Part shown: one piece after another, positions 7,267-15,094 of the stretch | How positions within the stretch are numbered: position 1 is the first letter of the stretch | How the letters are laid out: each line of letters begins with the position of its first letter | NCBI GenBank assembly: GCA_016223105.1 | Contig: JACRPR010000155.1 | Location: 1-34,991, forward strand | Direction: 5' to 3' | Length of the DNA stretch: 34,991 nt | DNA from: Chloroflexota bacterium | Lineage (GTDB): Bacteria; Chloroflexota; Anaerolineae; UBA4142 | Notes under the pieces: model-generated | What the model was told of the DNA's origin: nothing | Seen by the model: the letters and a program-made list of their open reading frames with translations, nothing else | Database searches by the model: none | Position numbers and translations under genes: made by a program

Positions 7267-7740
7267 ATGGATCGCGCTCGCTTGATTCCCGGCTTGATCT
7301 TGATCGCGCTGGGCATCGTGTTTCTGTTGTTCCAGTATTTTGAATTTGGACCGGGCTTGGTGCTGATTTTGTTGGCAGTGGTGTTTCTCGCGCCGTATGC
7401 GCTCACGCGCAGTTATGGTTTGCTGATCCCAGGATGTATTCTCGCCGGCATCGGCGTCGGTTTGATGTTTGAACGCGGCGCGCGTTCCGATGTTACCGTG
7501 CCGATTGGACTTGGCATCGGTTTTCTCGCGATCTATGCGATCCAACTAATCGTCGCGCGCGCGTCGCATTGGTGGCCCCTCATTCCCGGCGGAATCCTGG
7601 TGGTGGTTGGAATCGCGGAGGGCGTGCCGCAAGCGCAAATGTGGATCGAAAAAGGATGGCCCCTCATTTTGATCGTGATCGGTCTCGCGATTCTCGCGGG
7701 CACATTTTTTGTAAAGCCAACCGCGAAACGCGAAGCGTAA
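7267..7740 (+). CDS. Small multi-pass membrane protein (DUF5668/LiaF-N-like)
   Basis: A 157-residue, very hydrophobic protein with about six predicted membrane segments. The repeated pattern 'IPGLILIALGIVFLLFQY', 'LIPGCILAGIGVGLM' and 'LIPGGILVVVGIAEG' is typical of the glycine-rich membrane unit found at the N-terminus of LiaF-like and DUF5668 proteins. The function is unknown. ATG 7267 follows a GGAG site; the gene sits between the protease and a GT39-type glycosyltransferase, 9 bases before the latter. Confidence 0.6.
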   Translation: MDRARLIPGLILIALGIVFLLFQYFEFGPGLVLILLAVVFLAPYALTRSYGLLIPGCILAGIGVGLMFERGARSDVTVPIGLGIGFLAIYAIQLIVARASHWWPLIPGGILVVVGIAEGVPQAQMWIEKGWPLILIVIGLAILAGTFFVKPTAKREA

Positions 7741-7749
7741 CGAAATCGA

Positions 7750-9705
7750 ATGAGTGGAGTGTTCGCGCGTCTGCGCGCATCGTGGCTCATCAGCGCAATT
7801 CTGATCCTGGGATTGGGTTTGCGTCTGTGGGGCATTAATTTCGGTTTGCCGTTTATGTATCATCCCGACGAAGGGGTGCCGGTCCGCATCGCGCTTCGTT
7901 TTTTGCAGACGGGCAATTTGAATCCCGAATTTTTTCATTGGCCCGCTCTGCTATTTCATCTGAACGCGCTCGCGTACGGCGCGTTCTATCTCGGCGGCTG
8001 GCTCACCGGCAGATTCACGCGCCCGACCGATCTCGGTTATCCCGACTATGAAATGATGGCGGTCGGTCGCACGGATCTGCCGGAGATTTTTTTGATCGGG
8101 CGCGGACTCGCCGCGCTGATCGGCGCGCTAACCATCGTCCTGGTTTTTTTGATCGCGCGCGAAGGGCGCGGCAATCGCGCCGCCGCGTTGATCGCCGCGC
8201 TGTTTCTCGCGGTCGAAGCGACGAGCATCAAGCACAGTCATTTCATTCGCCCGGATCTTCTCGCGATTTTTTGCGCGCTGATCGCGACACTGTTCGCGAT
8301 TAAAACCGCCGATGATCCGCGTCTGCGAAATTACGCGCTCGCCGGGATCGGCATCGGCTTGACGGCGGCGAGCAAGTACAACGCCGCACTGATTTTTGTC
8401 GCGCTCGTCGCGGCACATTTTCTGCGTTACGGATGGCGCGGCATCGCGCGCAAAGAAATTTATTTCGCCGGTGCGATCAGCGTCGCCATTTTTTTACTGC
8501 TCAACCCGTACGTCATTCTCGATTGGCAACGCTTTACGAAAATGGGTCCGGGCGATGATGTCAACATTTATTCGACCGGCCATCCCGGCGCGGAGGGCGA
8601 TTCGTTTCAGTGGTACGTCGGATTTTTGTTTGGCACGCTCGGCTGGCTTGTGCCTTTCGCGATTGCGGAAGCCGCATTGGTTTTGCGCGCGCGTGATCGC
8701 AGAGGAATCGCGCTTTTCACGTTCCCGGCGATCTATTTCATTTTCATTTGCCAATTCACCGTTCATCACGACACGACGATTTTGCCCATCGTCCCGTTCG
8801 TGTTGATTTTCGCGGCGCAATTTCTCGCGCGCGTGTACGATTTTTTAGCGCAACGATTTTCAACGCGCCGCGTCGCACTGACCGCGTTGCTCGTGAGCGT
8901 GGTTACCCTTTTGAGTTTGCCCTCGTTGGGCACTGCAGTCGCGGCGGATACGCGCTTGTTGCAATCTGATGGACGCGAGCAAGCGCGCCAATGGATTTAC
9001 GCGCATTTGCCGCGCGGATCGCGCGTCGCGCTCGAAGCGTACTCGCCGTATTTGGATCGCGATCAATTTTTGGTGGACGGTTTTTACGGGATTCAAGATC
9101 ACGCGCCGGAGTGGTACATTGCGAACGGCTACGAGTATTTGATTTTCAATCAAGGCGTGTACGCGCGCTATTTTGCCGATCCCGCGCGGTATGCGACCGA
9201 AGTCAATCGGTACAATTTGCTTTTCGCGCGATTCAATCAAATCGCGCGTTTCGATGAAAACGCGTACGAGGTACGCGTATACTCAACCGGCGTCACGCTA
9301 CCCGCGCATCGCGCCGACGCGCGTTTCGGCGAACACTTTGACCTGGTTGAGTTTGTCGGTTATGAACCGTTGCCCCGGCGCGCGGGCGAACCGCTACGCG
9401 TGAAATTTTTCTGGCGCGCACTCGGCGATAAACCGGAACCGTTCCAAGTTCAACTGCGGTTGCTCGACGCACAGGATCGCGAGATTGCAAAATCGCAACA
9501 AGATTTATTTCAAGGCAAGGGCTGGCGACCTGGAATGTTCGACGATGTGTGGACGATCCCGGTATCCGGCGACGCGATGCCGGGGATGTACCGGCTTCAG
9601 GTCAATGTGATTTGGATGCGCTACAATTTTCAATTACCGATCAAAACCTGGGGCGGTCAACCGCGCGACGATTTGATTTTGGATGCGTTTGAATTGCACA
9701 ACTAA
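7750..9705 (+). CDS. GT39/ArnT-like membrane glycosyltransferase with C-terminal beta domain
   Basis: A 651-residue GT-C type protein. After a first membrane helix, 'FMYHPDEG' carries the conserved acidic loop residue of GT39/ArnT enzymes. Many hydrophobic helices follow to about residue 390, then a soluble periplasmic part with 'EFVGYEPLPRRAGEPLRVKFFWRA' resembling a beta-sandwich. These enzymes move a sugar from a polyprenyl phosphate donor to an acceptor outside the membrane. A similar C-terminal beta domain recurs in the large membrane protein at 11016. Placement inside a microcompartment operon is unusual. There is no strong ribosome-binding site before ATG 7750, only nine bases after the previous stop. 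Confidence 0.8.
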   Translation: MSGVFARLRASWLISAILILGLGLRLWGINFGLPFMYHPDEGVPVRIALRFLQTGNLNPEFFHWPALLFHLNALAYGAFYLGGWLTGRFTRPTDLGYPDYEMMAVGRTDLPEIFLIGRGLAALIGALTIVLVFLIAREGRGNRAAALIAALFLAVEATSIKHSHFIRPDLLAIFCALIATLFAIKTADDPRLRNYALAGIGIGLTAASKYNAALIFVALVAAHFLRYGWRGIARKEIYFAGAISVAIFLLLNPYVILDWQRFTKMGPGDDVNIYSTGHPGAEGDSFQWYVGFLFGTLGWLVPFAIAEAALVLRARDRRGIALFTFPAIYFIFICQFTVHHDTTILPIVPFVLIFAAQFLARVYDFLAQRFSTRRVALTALLVSVVTLLSLPSLGTAVAADTRLLQSDGREQARQWIYAHLPRGSRVALEAYSPYLDRDQFLVDGFYGIQDHAPEWYIANGYEYLIFNQGVYARYFADPARYATEVNRYNLLFARFNQIARFDENAYEVRVYSTGVTLPAHRADARFGEHFDLVEFVGYEPLPRRAGEPLRVKFFWRALGDKPEPFQVQLRLLDAQDREIAKSQQDLFQGKGWRPGMFDDVWTIPVSGDAMPGMYRLQVNVIWMRYNFQLPIKTWGGQPRDDLILDAFELHN

Positions 9706-9707
9706 CC

Positions 9708-9768
9708 CTCATTCTGAACGAAGCGAAGAATCTTAGACCCTTCGCTTTGCTCAGGGTGACAGCGCAGG
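9708..9768. repeat. Interspersed palindromic repeat (CATTCTGA..CAGGGTGACAG type)
   Basis: The spacer after the glycosyltransferase contains CGAAGCGAAGAATCT and a CCTTCGCTTTGCTCAGG arm that can fold back on each other. From general knowledge this is a widespread intergenic repeat type in environmental bacterial genomes. It occurs once here. Confidence 0.5.
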
Positions 9769-9779
9769 AGAAAAACGAA

Positions 9780-10022
9780 ATGGCATTTATCACCGAACAA
9801 GAATTGCGCGAACAATGGCAAGAGGGCAAGGTAACACGATTTGAATTTCCGGCGGGCACGCGCTTTTCACCGTCCGCGCGCGATTTCATCAACCAGTGGC
9901 GGCTCGACGTGTTCGTCGGCGGCGAACGCGCGACCGAAGAGACGCCGCGCGTCGCGCATTATTCCGAAGACGGTTTGCCGTACCTCGCAAACAAATGGAA
10001 GAACGTGCAAGCGCGATCGTAA
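9780..10022 (+). CDS. Small BMC protein resembling EutT/EutQ N-terminus
   Basis: An 80-residue protein. 'FITEQELREQW' followed by 'FPAGTRFSPSARDFI' matches the N-terminal pattern of EutT ('ITEAWLR...DSRLTPSARELL') and EutQ ('ITANDIR...SIITPEARE'). The catalytic adenosyltransferase and cupin parts of those proteins are absent, so only the short 'T-E-x-x-L-R ... L-T-x-x-A-R' module remains. It probably acts as an assembly, interaction or cargo module. A second protein with the same module is encoded at 14003. The ribosome-binding site AGGAG precedes ATG 9780. It lies just before eutJ, another ethanolamine-type gene. Confidence 0.6.
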   Translation: MAFITEQELREQWQEGKVTRFEFPAGTRFSPSARDFINQWRLDVFVGGERATEETPRVAHYSEDGLPYLANKWKNVQARS

Positions 10023-10143
10023 ATTGGACGCGGACAAATGCAAATGAAAAATTATCCGCGTTCAATGCTCTTCTGGTGTCGAGCGTTTACGCGGTTGTTT
10101 GATCCAACCCACCATCCGCTAAAGTGTTGAATCCATCTACAAC

Positions 10144-10156
10144 ATTGTTCAACAAT
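10144..10156. promoter_or_regulatory. Small perfect palindrome upstream of eutJ (operator-like)
   Basis: ATTGTT-C-AACAAT is a perfect 13-base dyad 22 bases before the eutJ start, in a 155-base spacer. It has the size of a repressor operator half-site pair, but no regulator gene is present in the window. Confidence 0.25.
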
Positions 10157-10177
10157 CTTTTTGAAAGATAGAAACCA

Positions 10178-11029
10178 TTGAACCCGCATCTTGAAACCTT
10201 GCTCGCGCAAACCGAACGCGTGATGCGCGATGGCGCGTTTACACGCGAAGCGTATCGCGGCGCGGTGCGCGTCGGCGTCGATCTCGGCACGGCGTACACG
10301 GTGTTGCTCGTGCTTGACGAAAACAATCAACCGCTCGCCGGCGATTATCGTTTTGCGAACGTTGTGCGCGATGGACTCGTCGTAGATTTTATCGGCGCGA
10401 TTGATTTGTTGCGCGAAATGAAACGCGGCATCGAAGCGCGACTCGGTTTTGAACTGACGCACGCCGCGACCGCGTATCCGCCCGGCGTGCCGCGCGTCGA
10501 AGTGCGCGCAACCGCGAACGTCGTGCGCGCCGCGGGGTTTGAATGTACCGCTGAAATTGATGAACCGACCGCGGCGAACGCGGCTCTGCAAATTCGCGAT
10601 GGCGCGGTTGTGGATGTTGGCGGCGGCACAACCGGCATCGCGATTTTTCGCGACGGTCAAGTGATCTATTCCGCCGATGAAGCGACTGGCGGAACGCATT
10701 TCACGCTCGTGATCGCGGGCGCGTTGAACATCGCGTTCGAGGACGCGGAGAAAATCAAAACCGATCCGCGCGAGCACACGCGCTTGTATCCGCTTGTGCG
10801 CCCGGTGATGGAAAAAGTTGGCGCGATTGTCGCGCGCCACACGCGCGGCTTTACCGTCGAAAAAATTTTTCTCGTCGGTGGCACCGCGAATTTCACGGGC
10901 ATCGCGGAGGTCGTCGCGGAAATCACCGGCATCCCCACGCAAATCCCCGGTCAACCGTTGTTCGTTACCCCGCTTGGAATCGCGATGAACGATCCCGTTC
11001 ATCCGAACGGTACCGATGAACGCGTTTAA
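10178..11029 (+). CDS. eutJ: EutJ-like actin/Hsp70-fold ATPase
   Basis: A 283-residue protein matching EutJ along its whole length. Phosphate-1 loop GVDLGTAY (33-40), 'RFANVVRDGLVVDFIGAID', 'HAATAYPPG', 'DEPTAANAALQ', phosphate-2 'VVDVGGGTTGIAIF', 'YSADEATGGTHF' and adenosine motif 'LVGGTANFTGIAEV' are all present. EutJ is a presumed chaperone of microcompartment enzymes or assembly. The start codon appears to be TTG at 10178, because the family has about 30 residues before the first strand; ATG 10223 would shorten this. There is no ethanolamine ammonia-lyase here, so its client must be another BMC enzyme. The 3' end overlaps the next gene by 14 bases. Confidence 0.88.
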   Translation: MNPHLETLLAQTERVMRDGAFTREAYRGAVRVGVDLGTAYTVLLVLDENNQPLAGDYRFANVVRDGLVVDFIGAIDLLREMKRGIEARLGFELTHAATAYPPGVPRVEVRATANVVRAAGFECTAEIDEPTAANAALQIRDGAVVDVGGGTTGIAIFRDGQVIYSADEATGGTHFTLVIAGALNIAFEDAEKIKTDPREHTRLYPLVRPVMEKVGAIVARHTRGFTVEKIFLVGGTANFTGIAEVVAEITGIPTQIPGQPLFVTPLGIAMNDPVHPNGTDERV

Positions 11030-13358
11030 CGAATTTGCTGTCACGATTTGCGCGGCGCTTGCTGTCGGTGTGGTAGTTTTTTGTATCGGCACATTCAGCC
11101 CGCGCGTCCGCGCGGCATCGGCGCGCGACAATGCCACGCGCGCCGCCGCGTGGGCGAATCGGATTTTTCGCGTGGCCGCCATCGCGTATGCATTGCTGTT
11201 TGCCGGACTCGCGATCACGCGTTATCTCGCGTTCGGCACCGGCTACCTGGATGTTTTTACTTCTTGGGATCTCGGATTGTTCAATCAAGCCATTTGGAAT
11301 TCGTTGCAAGGGCGTGTCCTCGAAAATTCATTCATCCCCGATGCGCCTTCGTACTTGGGAAAAAGTTTTAGCCCGATCCTGCTCGCGTTCGTTCCGCTTT
11401 ACGCAATGTGGAGTGATCCACGCGTGTTGTTGATCGCGCAAGCGGGCGGACTCGCGCTCGCCGCTTTTCCGATTTACTGGCACGCGCGTGCGCGCTTGGG
11501 CTATGCGAGTGCGCTCGTCATCGCGCTCGTTTACTTTTTATTTCCCGGCGCGCAGAATATCGCGCTGAATGAATTTCACGATATCGCGCTCGAAGCGCCC
11601 GTGATGGCATTCGCGATCTTTTTTTTATTGCGCCGCCGCTACGCGCCCTTCCTGGTTTGCGTTGCGATTGGGTTGCTGGTGAAAGAAGAGATCGCCGTCA
11701 TCGCGCTGGGTTTGGGCGCGTACATTTTTCTCGCGCAACGCCGCCCCGCGTTGGGGCTGGGGCTTGCCGCGTTCGGTCTCGTGGCGAGCATCGCGCTGTT
11801 GCAATTCATCATCCCGGCTTTTCGCAGTCCCGACTTTGGCGCGGGCTTTTATTATTTCGGTTCCGGTAAAACCGGCGGTGGTGGATCGCGGTACGGCTAT
11901 CTCGGAACGAGCGTTGCTGAAATCATTTTTACCTTTGTTACGCGTTTTGATCTGATCGTCGCACAGATCGCCGACGCGAACAAGGTGCGCTTTTTATTCG
12001 ATTTGTTGATTCCGCTCGCGTTTTTGCCATTGCTCGGATTCGAGATCGCCGCGCTCGCGTTGCCAACGCTCGGCTATTCGCTGTTGAGCACGTATCCACT
12101 GCAATCGTCTATCAAATTTTATTATTTCGCTCCGATCATTCCCGCGCTTTTTTTCGCGTTGATTGCCGGCTTGGAACGCGCGCCGCGTTCGGCGCGCGCC
12201 GCGCTCGCGGCGATGGTGCTAACGGCGAGCGCCGTGACGTTTTATTTTCAAGCGCCCGCGCCATTCGGCGGCGAATTTGATCCGCGGCGGTACCGGCTCG
12301 ATCAACACGCCGCGCTAGGGCGCGCGCTGATCCAAATGATTCCGGCAGACGCCACCGTCGTCGCGCAAAATGAATTTCTCGCGCCGCTCTCCAATCGGCG
12401 ACACGTCTATGAAATCCCAATGATCCCGGATTATCGCCAAACGGATTTCGCGCTCGCGGACACAACGCGCGAATGGTACGCCGTGCATCGCGCGGGCTGG
12501 CAAGATTTTGCGACGAACGGATTTTTTGAAACGGTGGTCGAACGCGACGGCTATTGGCTGGCAAAGCCGCGTGCGCCCGCGCATTTATTGGACGCGCGCT
12601 TTGGCGCATCGTTGCGTTTGCTCGGTTACACGATCATTCCGACTGACACCTTGCGCGGCGGAACCGTGTTGCGCCCGGTGCTCGCGTGGCGCGCGGACGC
12701 GCCGCTTGCGGAGCGGTTGGTGTTTTCGATTCGCGTCGCGGATCAGCACGGTCATATCTGGGCGAGTGAAACGCGCGAACCGCATGCTGGTCAGTCGCCG
12801 ACCGATCAATGGCGCGTCGGCAAAACACTCAACGACCAATACGCGTTGCGCTTGCCGCCGACGATGCCGACCGGCGAGTACGTGATCGCGGTGCAGGTGC
12901 GCGAGCAAGAGATCGAACTGACGCGCGTGCGCGTCGAAAAAAATAAATCGTCGTTCACCGCGCGCGAGTTGTACATCGAACAGCCGCTTCAGGTGGACAT
13001 GCGCGAAATGCGTTTGCTCGGATTCGCGCCAACGCGTGAAACGCTCACGCCGGGCGAGTTGCTTTCGATTGGCGTGTACTGGCGCGCGCGCGAAAAACCG
13101 CGCGACGATTATCTTGTCGCGATTCAATTGCGCGACGCGTCCGGCAACCGCGCGTTCGAACACGCGGCGCGCCCGGCGAACGACGCGTATCCGACCACGC
13201 AGTGGGACGCGGGCGAAGTTTTGCTGGATTGGCACGATGTCAATGTGCCGCGCGAGCTCGCGCCGGGCGCGTATGATATCTGGGTTATTCTGCGCCAAGC
13301 GGCAACCCATCGCGTGATCGGCGAATCTCGCATTGTGTCGCTGAGTGTGGTAAAATAG
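11016..13358 (+). CDS. DUF2079-family large membrane protein (GT-C-like)
   Basis: A 780-residue protein. The region 'YLDVFTSWDLGLFNQAIWNS', then 'PDAPSYLGKSFSPILLAFVP' and 'ALNEFHDIALEAPVMAF' identifies the DUF2079 family, polytopic proteins related to GT-C glycosyltransferases. About ten hydrophobic segments reach to residue ~415; the rest is soluble with two beta-sandwich-like units (around 540-640 and 660-770) resembling the C-terminal domain of the GT39-type protein at 7750. It overlaps eutJ by 14 bases, so translation is probably coupled. The function is unknown; polyprenyl-phosphate-sugar transfer is inferred from the fold only. Confidence 0.8.
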   Translation: MNAFNEFAVTICAALAVGVVVFCIGTFSPRVRAASARDNATRAAAWANRIFRVAAIAYALLFAGLAITRYLAFGTGYLDVFTSWDLGLFNQAIWNSLQGRVLENSFIPDAPSYLGKSFSPILLAFVPLYAMWSDPRVLLIAQAGGLALAAFPIYWHARARLGYASALVIALVYFLFPGAQNIALNEFHDIALEAPVMAFAIFFLLRRRYAPFLVCVAIGLLVKEEIAVIALGLGAYIFLAQRRPALGLGLAAFGLVASIALLQFIIPAFRSPDFGAGFYYFGSGKTGGGGSRYGYLGTSVAEIIFTFVTRFDLIVAQIADANKVRFLFDLLIPLAFLPLLGFEIAALALPTLGYSLLSTYPLQSSIKFYYFAPIIPALFFALIAGLERAPRSARAALAAMVLTASAVTFYFQAPAPFGGEFDPRRYRLDQHAALGRALIQMIPADATVVAQNEFLAPLSNRRHVYEIPMIPDYRQTDFALADTTREWYAVHRAGWQDFATNGFFETVVERDGYWLAKPRAPAHLLDARFGASLRLLGYTIIPTDTLRGGTVLRPVLAWRADAPLAERLVFSIRVADQHGHIWASETREPHAGQSPTDQWRVGKTLNDQYALRLPPTMPTGEYVIAVQVREQEIELTRVRVEKNKSSFTARELYIEQPLQVDMREMRLLGFAPTRETLTPGELLSIGVYWRAREKPRDDYLVAIQLRDASGNRAFEHAARPANDAYPTTQWDAGEVLLDWHDVNVPRELAPGAYDIWVILRQAATHRVIGESRIVSLSVVK

Positions 13359-13382
13359 CAATACGATTTCAGCGGAGGCAAA

Positions 13383-14003
13383 ATGGCTGACAAGTTTGAA
13401 TTACGTTGTTACGCGTATCTCGACCGGATGCAACCACAGTACGCCGCCTTCGTCGGCACGATCACGCAGGGCGATTTGCCGGTGCAAGGGATGGCGGATT
13501 TGTACATCGAGGTCGCGCCGGGCAACGAAGTGTTTCGGCTCGTGGATATCGCGGTCAAGGCGACGCAGGCAAAACCGGGCGCGCAACTCGTCGAACGCGA
13601 ATTTGGAATGTTCGAAGTCCATTCGTTTTCGCAAGCCGAAGTGATCGAAGCCGGTCAAGTCGTTTTGGATCGGCTCGGTTTGAAAATTACGGATCGCAAA
13701 AAACCAGAGATCGCTTCGATTCAAATCATCACGAATGTTGATCCGTACCAAGTGCAATTGCTCAATCGCTTTCGGCGCGGCGCGATGTTGGTTGCGGGTG
13801 AGACGCTGTTTATTTTAGAGTGCGCGCCCGCGGCGTACATCAATCTCGCCGCGAACGAAGCGGAAAAATACGCGAACATCAAAATCATTCACATCTCATC
13901 GGTCGGACGATTCGGCAGAATGTGGTTGTCGGGCACGGAAGCCGAAGTACTTGCCGCGAAAAAAGCGGCAGTGCAAGCGTTGGAATCGGTGGAGGGTGTG
14001 TGA
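13383..14003 (+). CDS. BMC-T tandem-domain shell protein
   Basis: A 206-residue protein made of two BMC domains (about 1-100 and 105-206). 'ELRCYAYLDRMQPQYAAFVG', 'GMADLYIEVAPGNEVFRLVD', 'VEREFGMFEVHS' and later 'PAAYINLAANEAEKYANI' are typical of trimeric BMC-T proteins of the double-stacking, gated-pore kind. Such proteins are thought to pass bulkier substrates or cofactors. A GGAGG site lies before ATG 13383, and an extended -10-like TGGTAAAAT at 13348-13356 could give internal transcription. The TGA overlaps the next ATG by one base. Confidence 0.93.
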   Translation: MADKFELRCYAYLDRMQPQYAAFVGTITQGDLPVQGMADLYIEVAPGNEVFRLVDIAVKATQAKPGAQLVEREFGMFEVHSFSQAEVIEAGQVVLDRLGLKITDRKKPEIASIQIITNVDPYQVQLLNRFRRGAMLVAGETLFILECAPAAYINLAANEAEKYANIKIIHISSVGRFGRMWLSGTEAEVLAAKKAAVQALESVEGV

Positions 14004-14314
14004 TGCCAAAAACAATTTACACCGAACGCGATGTCGAAGACCTGGCGCGGCGCGGCGCAAAAGAAATCGCGCTGACCGAGGATGTGTATCTCACCGATGT
14101 CGCGCGTGAACGCGCGGAAAAACTAGGAATCGCTTTGCGCGCGTCATCCGTGTCGAGCGCATCGCCCGCGCCCGCGTTGCCCGCCGCGCCGCGCGGCGAT
14201 GTCGATCAAATCGTAAACCAGGTCAAAGCGGATGTGATCGCGAAACTCGGCGCGAATGTTGACGCCGCGCTGATTGATCGCATCGTGCGCCGCGTCGTCA
14301 CACAAATTTCTTGA
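14003..14314 (+). CDS. Small BMC protein with EutQ-like N-module and C-terminal helix
   Basis: A 103-residue protein coupled to BMC-T by a TGATG overlap. The first 45 residues, 'IYTERDVEDLARRGAKEIAL' then 'VYLTDVARERAEKLGIAL', have the same T-E-x-x-(L/V) ... LT-x-x-AR module as EutQ/EutT and the protein at 9780. A Ser/Ala/Pro linker (about 48-68) leads to an amphipathic helix 'DQIVNQVKADVIAKLGANVD' and a second helix ending 'IDRIVRRVVTQIS'. This is the linker-plus-amphipathic-helix layout of encapsulation peptides. It probably links cargo to the shell; no enzymatic domain is present. Confidence 0.6.
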   Translation: MPKTIYTERDVEDLARRGAKEIALTEDVYLTDVARERAEKLGIALRASSVSSASPAPALPAAPRGDVDQIVNQVKADVIAKLGANVDAALIDRIVRRVVTQIS

Positions 14315-14315
14315 T

Positions 14316-14403
14316 AGACGTTGGCAGTTGGAAATTGGATGTTAGATCGTCGCGCGCGTATCGTGTCCAACTTCCAATTTCTAACCTCCAACCTCCAACA
14401 CCC
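14316..14403. repeat. Inverted short-word repeat (TTGGAAGTTGG / CCAACTTCCAA)
   Basis: The spacer runs from GTTGGCAGTTGGAAATTGGA on the left to CCAACTTCCAATTTC...CCTCCAACCTCCAACA on the right, so the two halves can fold back. It fills the space where the ribosome-binding site of the next gene would lie; no Shine-Dalgarno is seen before ATG 14407. Confidence 0.65.
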
Positions 14404-14406
14404 AAA

Positions 14407-14715
14407 ATGATTTTAGGACAAGTCATCGGACAAGTGATCGCCACGATCAAAGACGAATCCATGCACGGGCGCAAATTGCTGATCACGCAATTGCTCAACC
14501 ACAAACGCGAACCGATCGGTCGTCCCCAGGTCGCGCTTGAAGTTGTGCACGCGGGCATCGGCGATTTTGTGTTTCTCGTCCGCGCGCGCGACGCGTCGTT
14601 CGCGGTCGTCCCCAACGCGCCCGCTGATCTCGCCATCGTCGGCATCATTGATCACTGGGACACGATTGATCCGGCAAGTTTGGAATTGCCGTTCGGTGAA
14701 ACCTGGTTTACTTAG
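14407..14715 (+). CDS. BMC-P vertex protein (EutN/CcmL family), copy 2
   Basis: A 102-residue vertex protein: 'MILGQVIGQVIATIKDESM', then 'VHAGIGDFVFLVRARDASFA' and 'LAIVGIIDHWDTID'. The central signature differs from the other copies: 'ARDASFAVVPNAPAD' replaces the usual 'GSSAR' loop, so it may serve a distinct vertex or interface role. It starts at ATG 14407 directly after a repeat-filled spacer and without a clear ribosome-binding site, hence it may be poorly translated or rely on another mechanism. Confidence 0.92.
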   Translation: MILGQVIGQVIATIKDESMHGRKLLITQLLNHKREPIGRPQVALEVVHAGIGDFVFLVRARDASFAVVPNAPADLAIVGIIDHWDTIDPASLELPFGETWFT

Positions 14716-14789
14716 TTGGAAGTTGGAGGTTAGAAGTTGGAAGTTAGATTCCAACATCCAACATCCAACGTCCAACATCCAATTTCCAA
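14716..14789. repeat. Inverted short-word repeat (GTTGGAAGTTGGAGG / CCAACATCCAAC)
   Basis: The spacer between BMC-P copies 2 and 3 has TTGGAAGTTGGAGGTTAG on the left arm and repeated CATCCAAC/GTCCAAC words on the right. It is the same repeat class as 14316 and 23400, and again no ribosome-binding site precedes the next ATG. Confidence 0.65.
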
Positions 14790-14790
14790 A

Positions 14791-15063
14791 ATGCTAATTG
14801 CCAAAGTTATCGGTACCGTCGTTTCGACGATCAAACATCCGGCGTACCACGCCCAAAAAATAATGCTCGTGCAAGCGTTGCATTTGCCCGGCGAAAAACC
14901 GGACGATGCATTCGTCGCGGTGGATTTGGCGCGCGCCGGTGTCGGCGATGTGGTGCTGGTGTGCCAAGAAGGCGGATCGACGCGCCAAATTATGGGATTG
15001 AAAGATCAGCCCGTGCGCTCTTCGATTGTGGGCGTGATTGATTCGGTGTATCTCGAAAAGTGA
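14791..15063 (+). CDS. BMC-P vertex protein (EutN/CcmL family), copy 3
   Basis: A 90-residue vertex protein. 'MLIAKVIGTVVSTIKHPAY', 'LARAGVGDVVLVCQEGGSTR' and 'SSIVGVIDSVYLEK' fit the EutN family and are closer to copy 1 than to copy 2. ATG 14791 follows repeat sequence without a visible Shine-Dalgarno. Three vertex paralogues in one locus suggest mixed or alternative pentamers. Confidence 0.93.
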   Translation: MLIAKVIGTVVSTIKHPAYHAQKIMLVQALHLPGEKPDDAFVAVDLARAGVGDVVLVCQEGGSTRQIMGLKDQPVRSSIVGVIDSVYLEK

Positions 15064-15094
15064 TTTCATTTGTGCTTCAATGAGGAGGGGCAAA

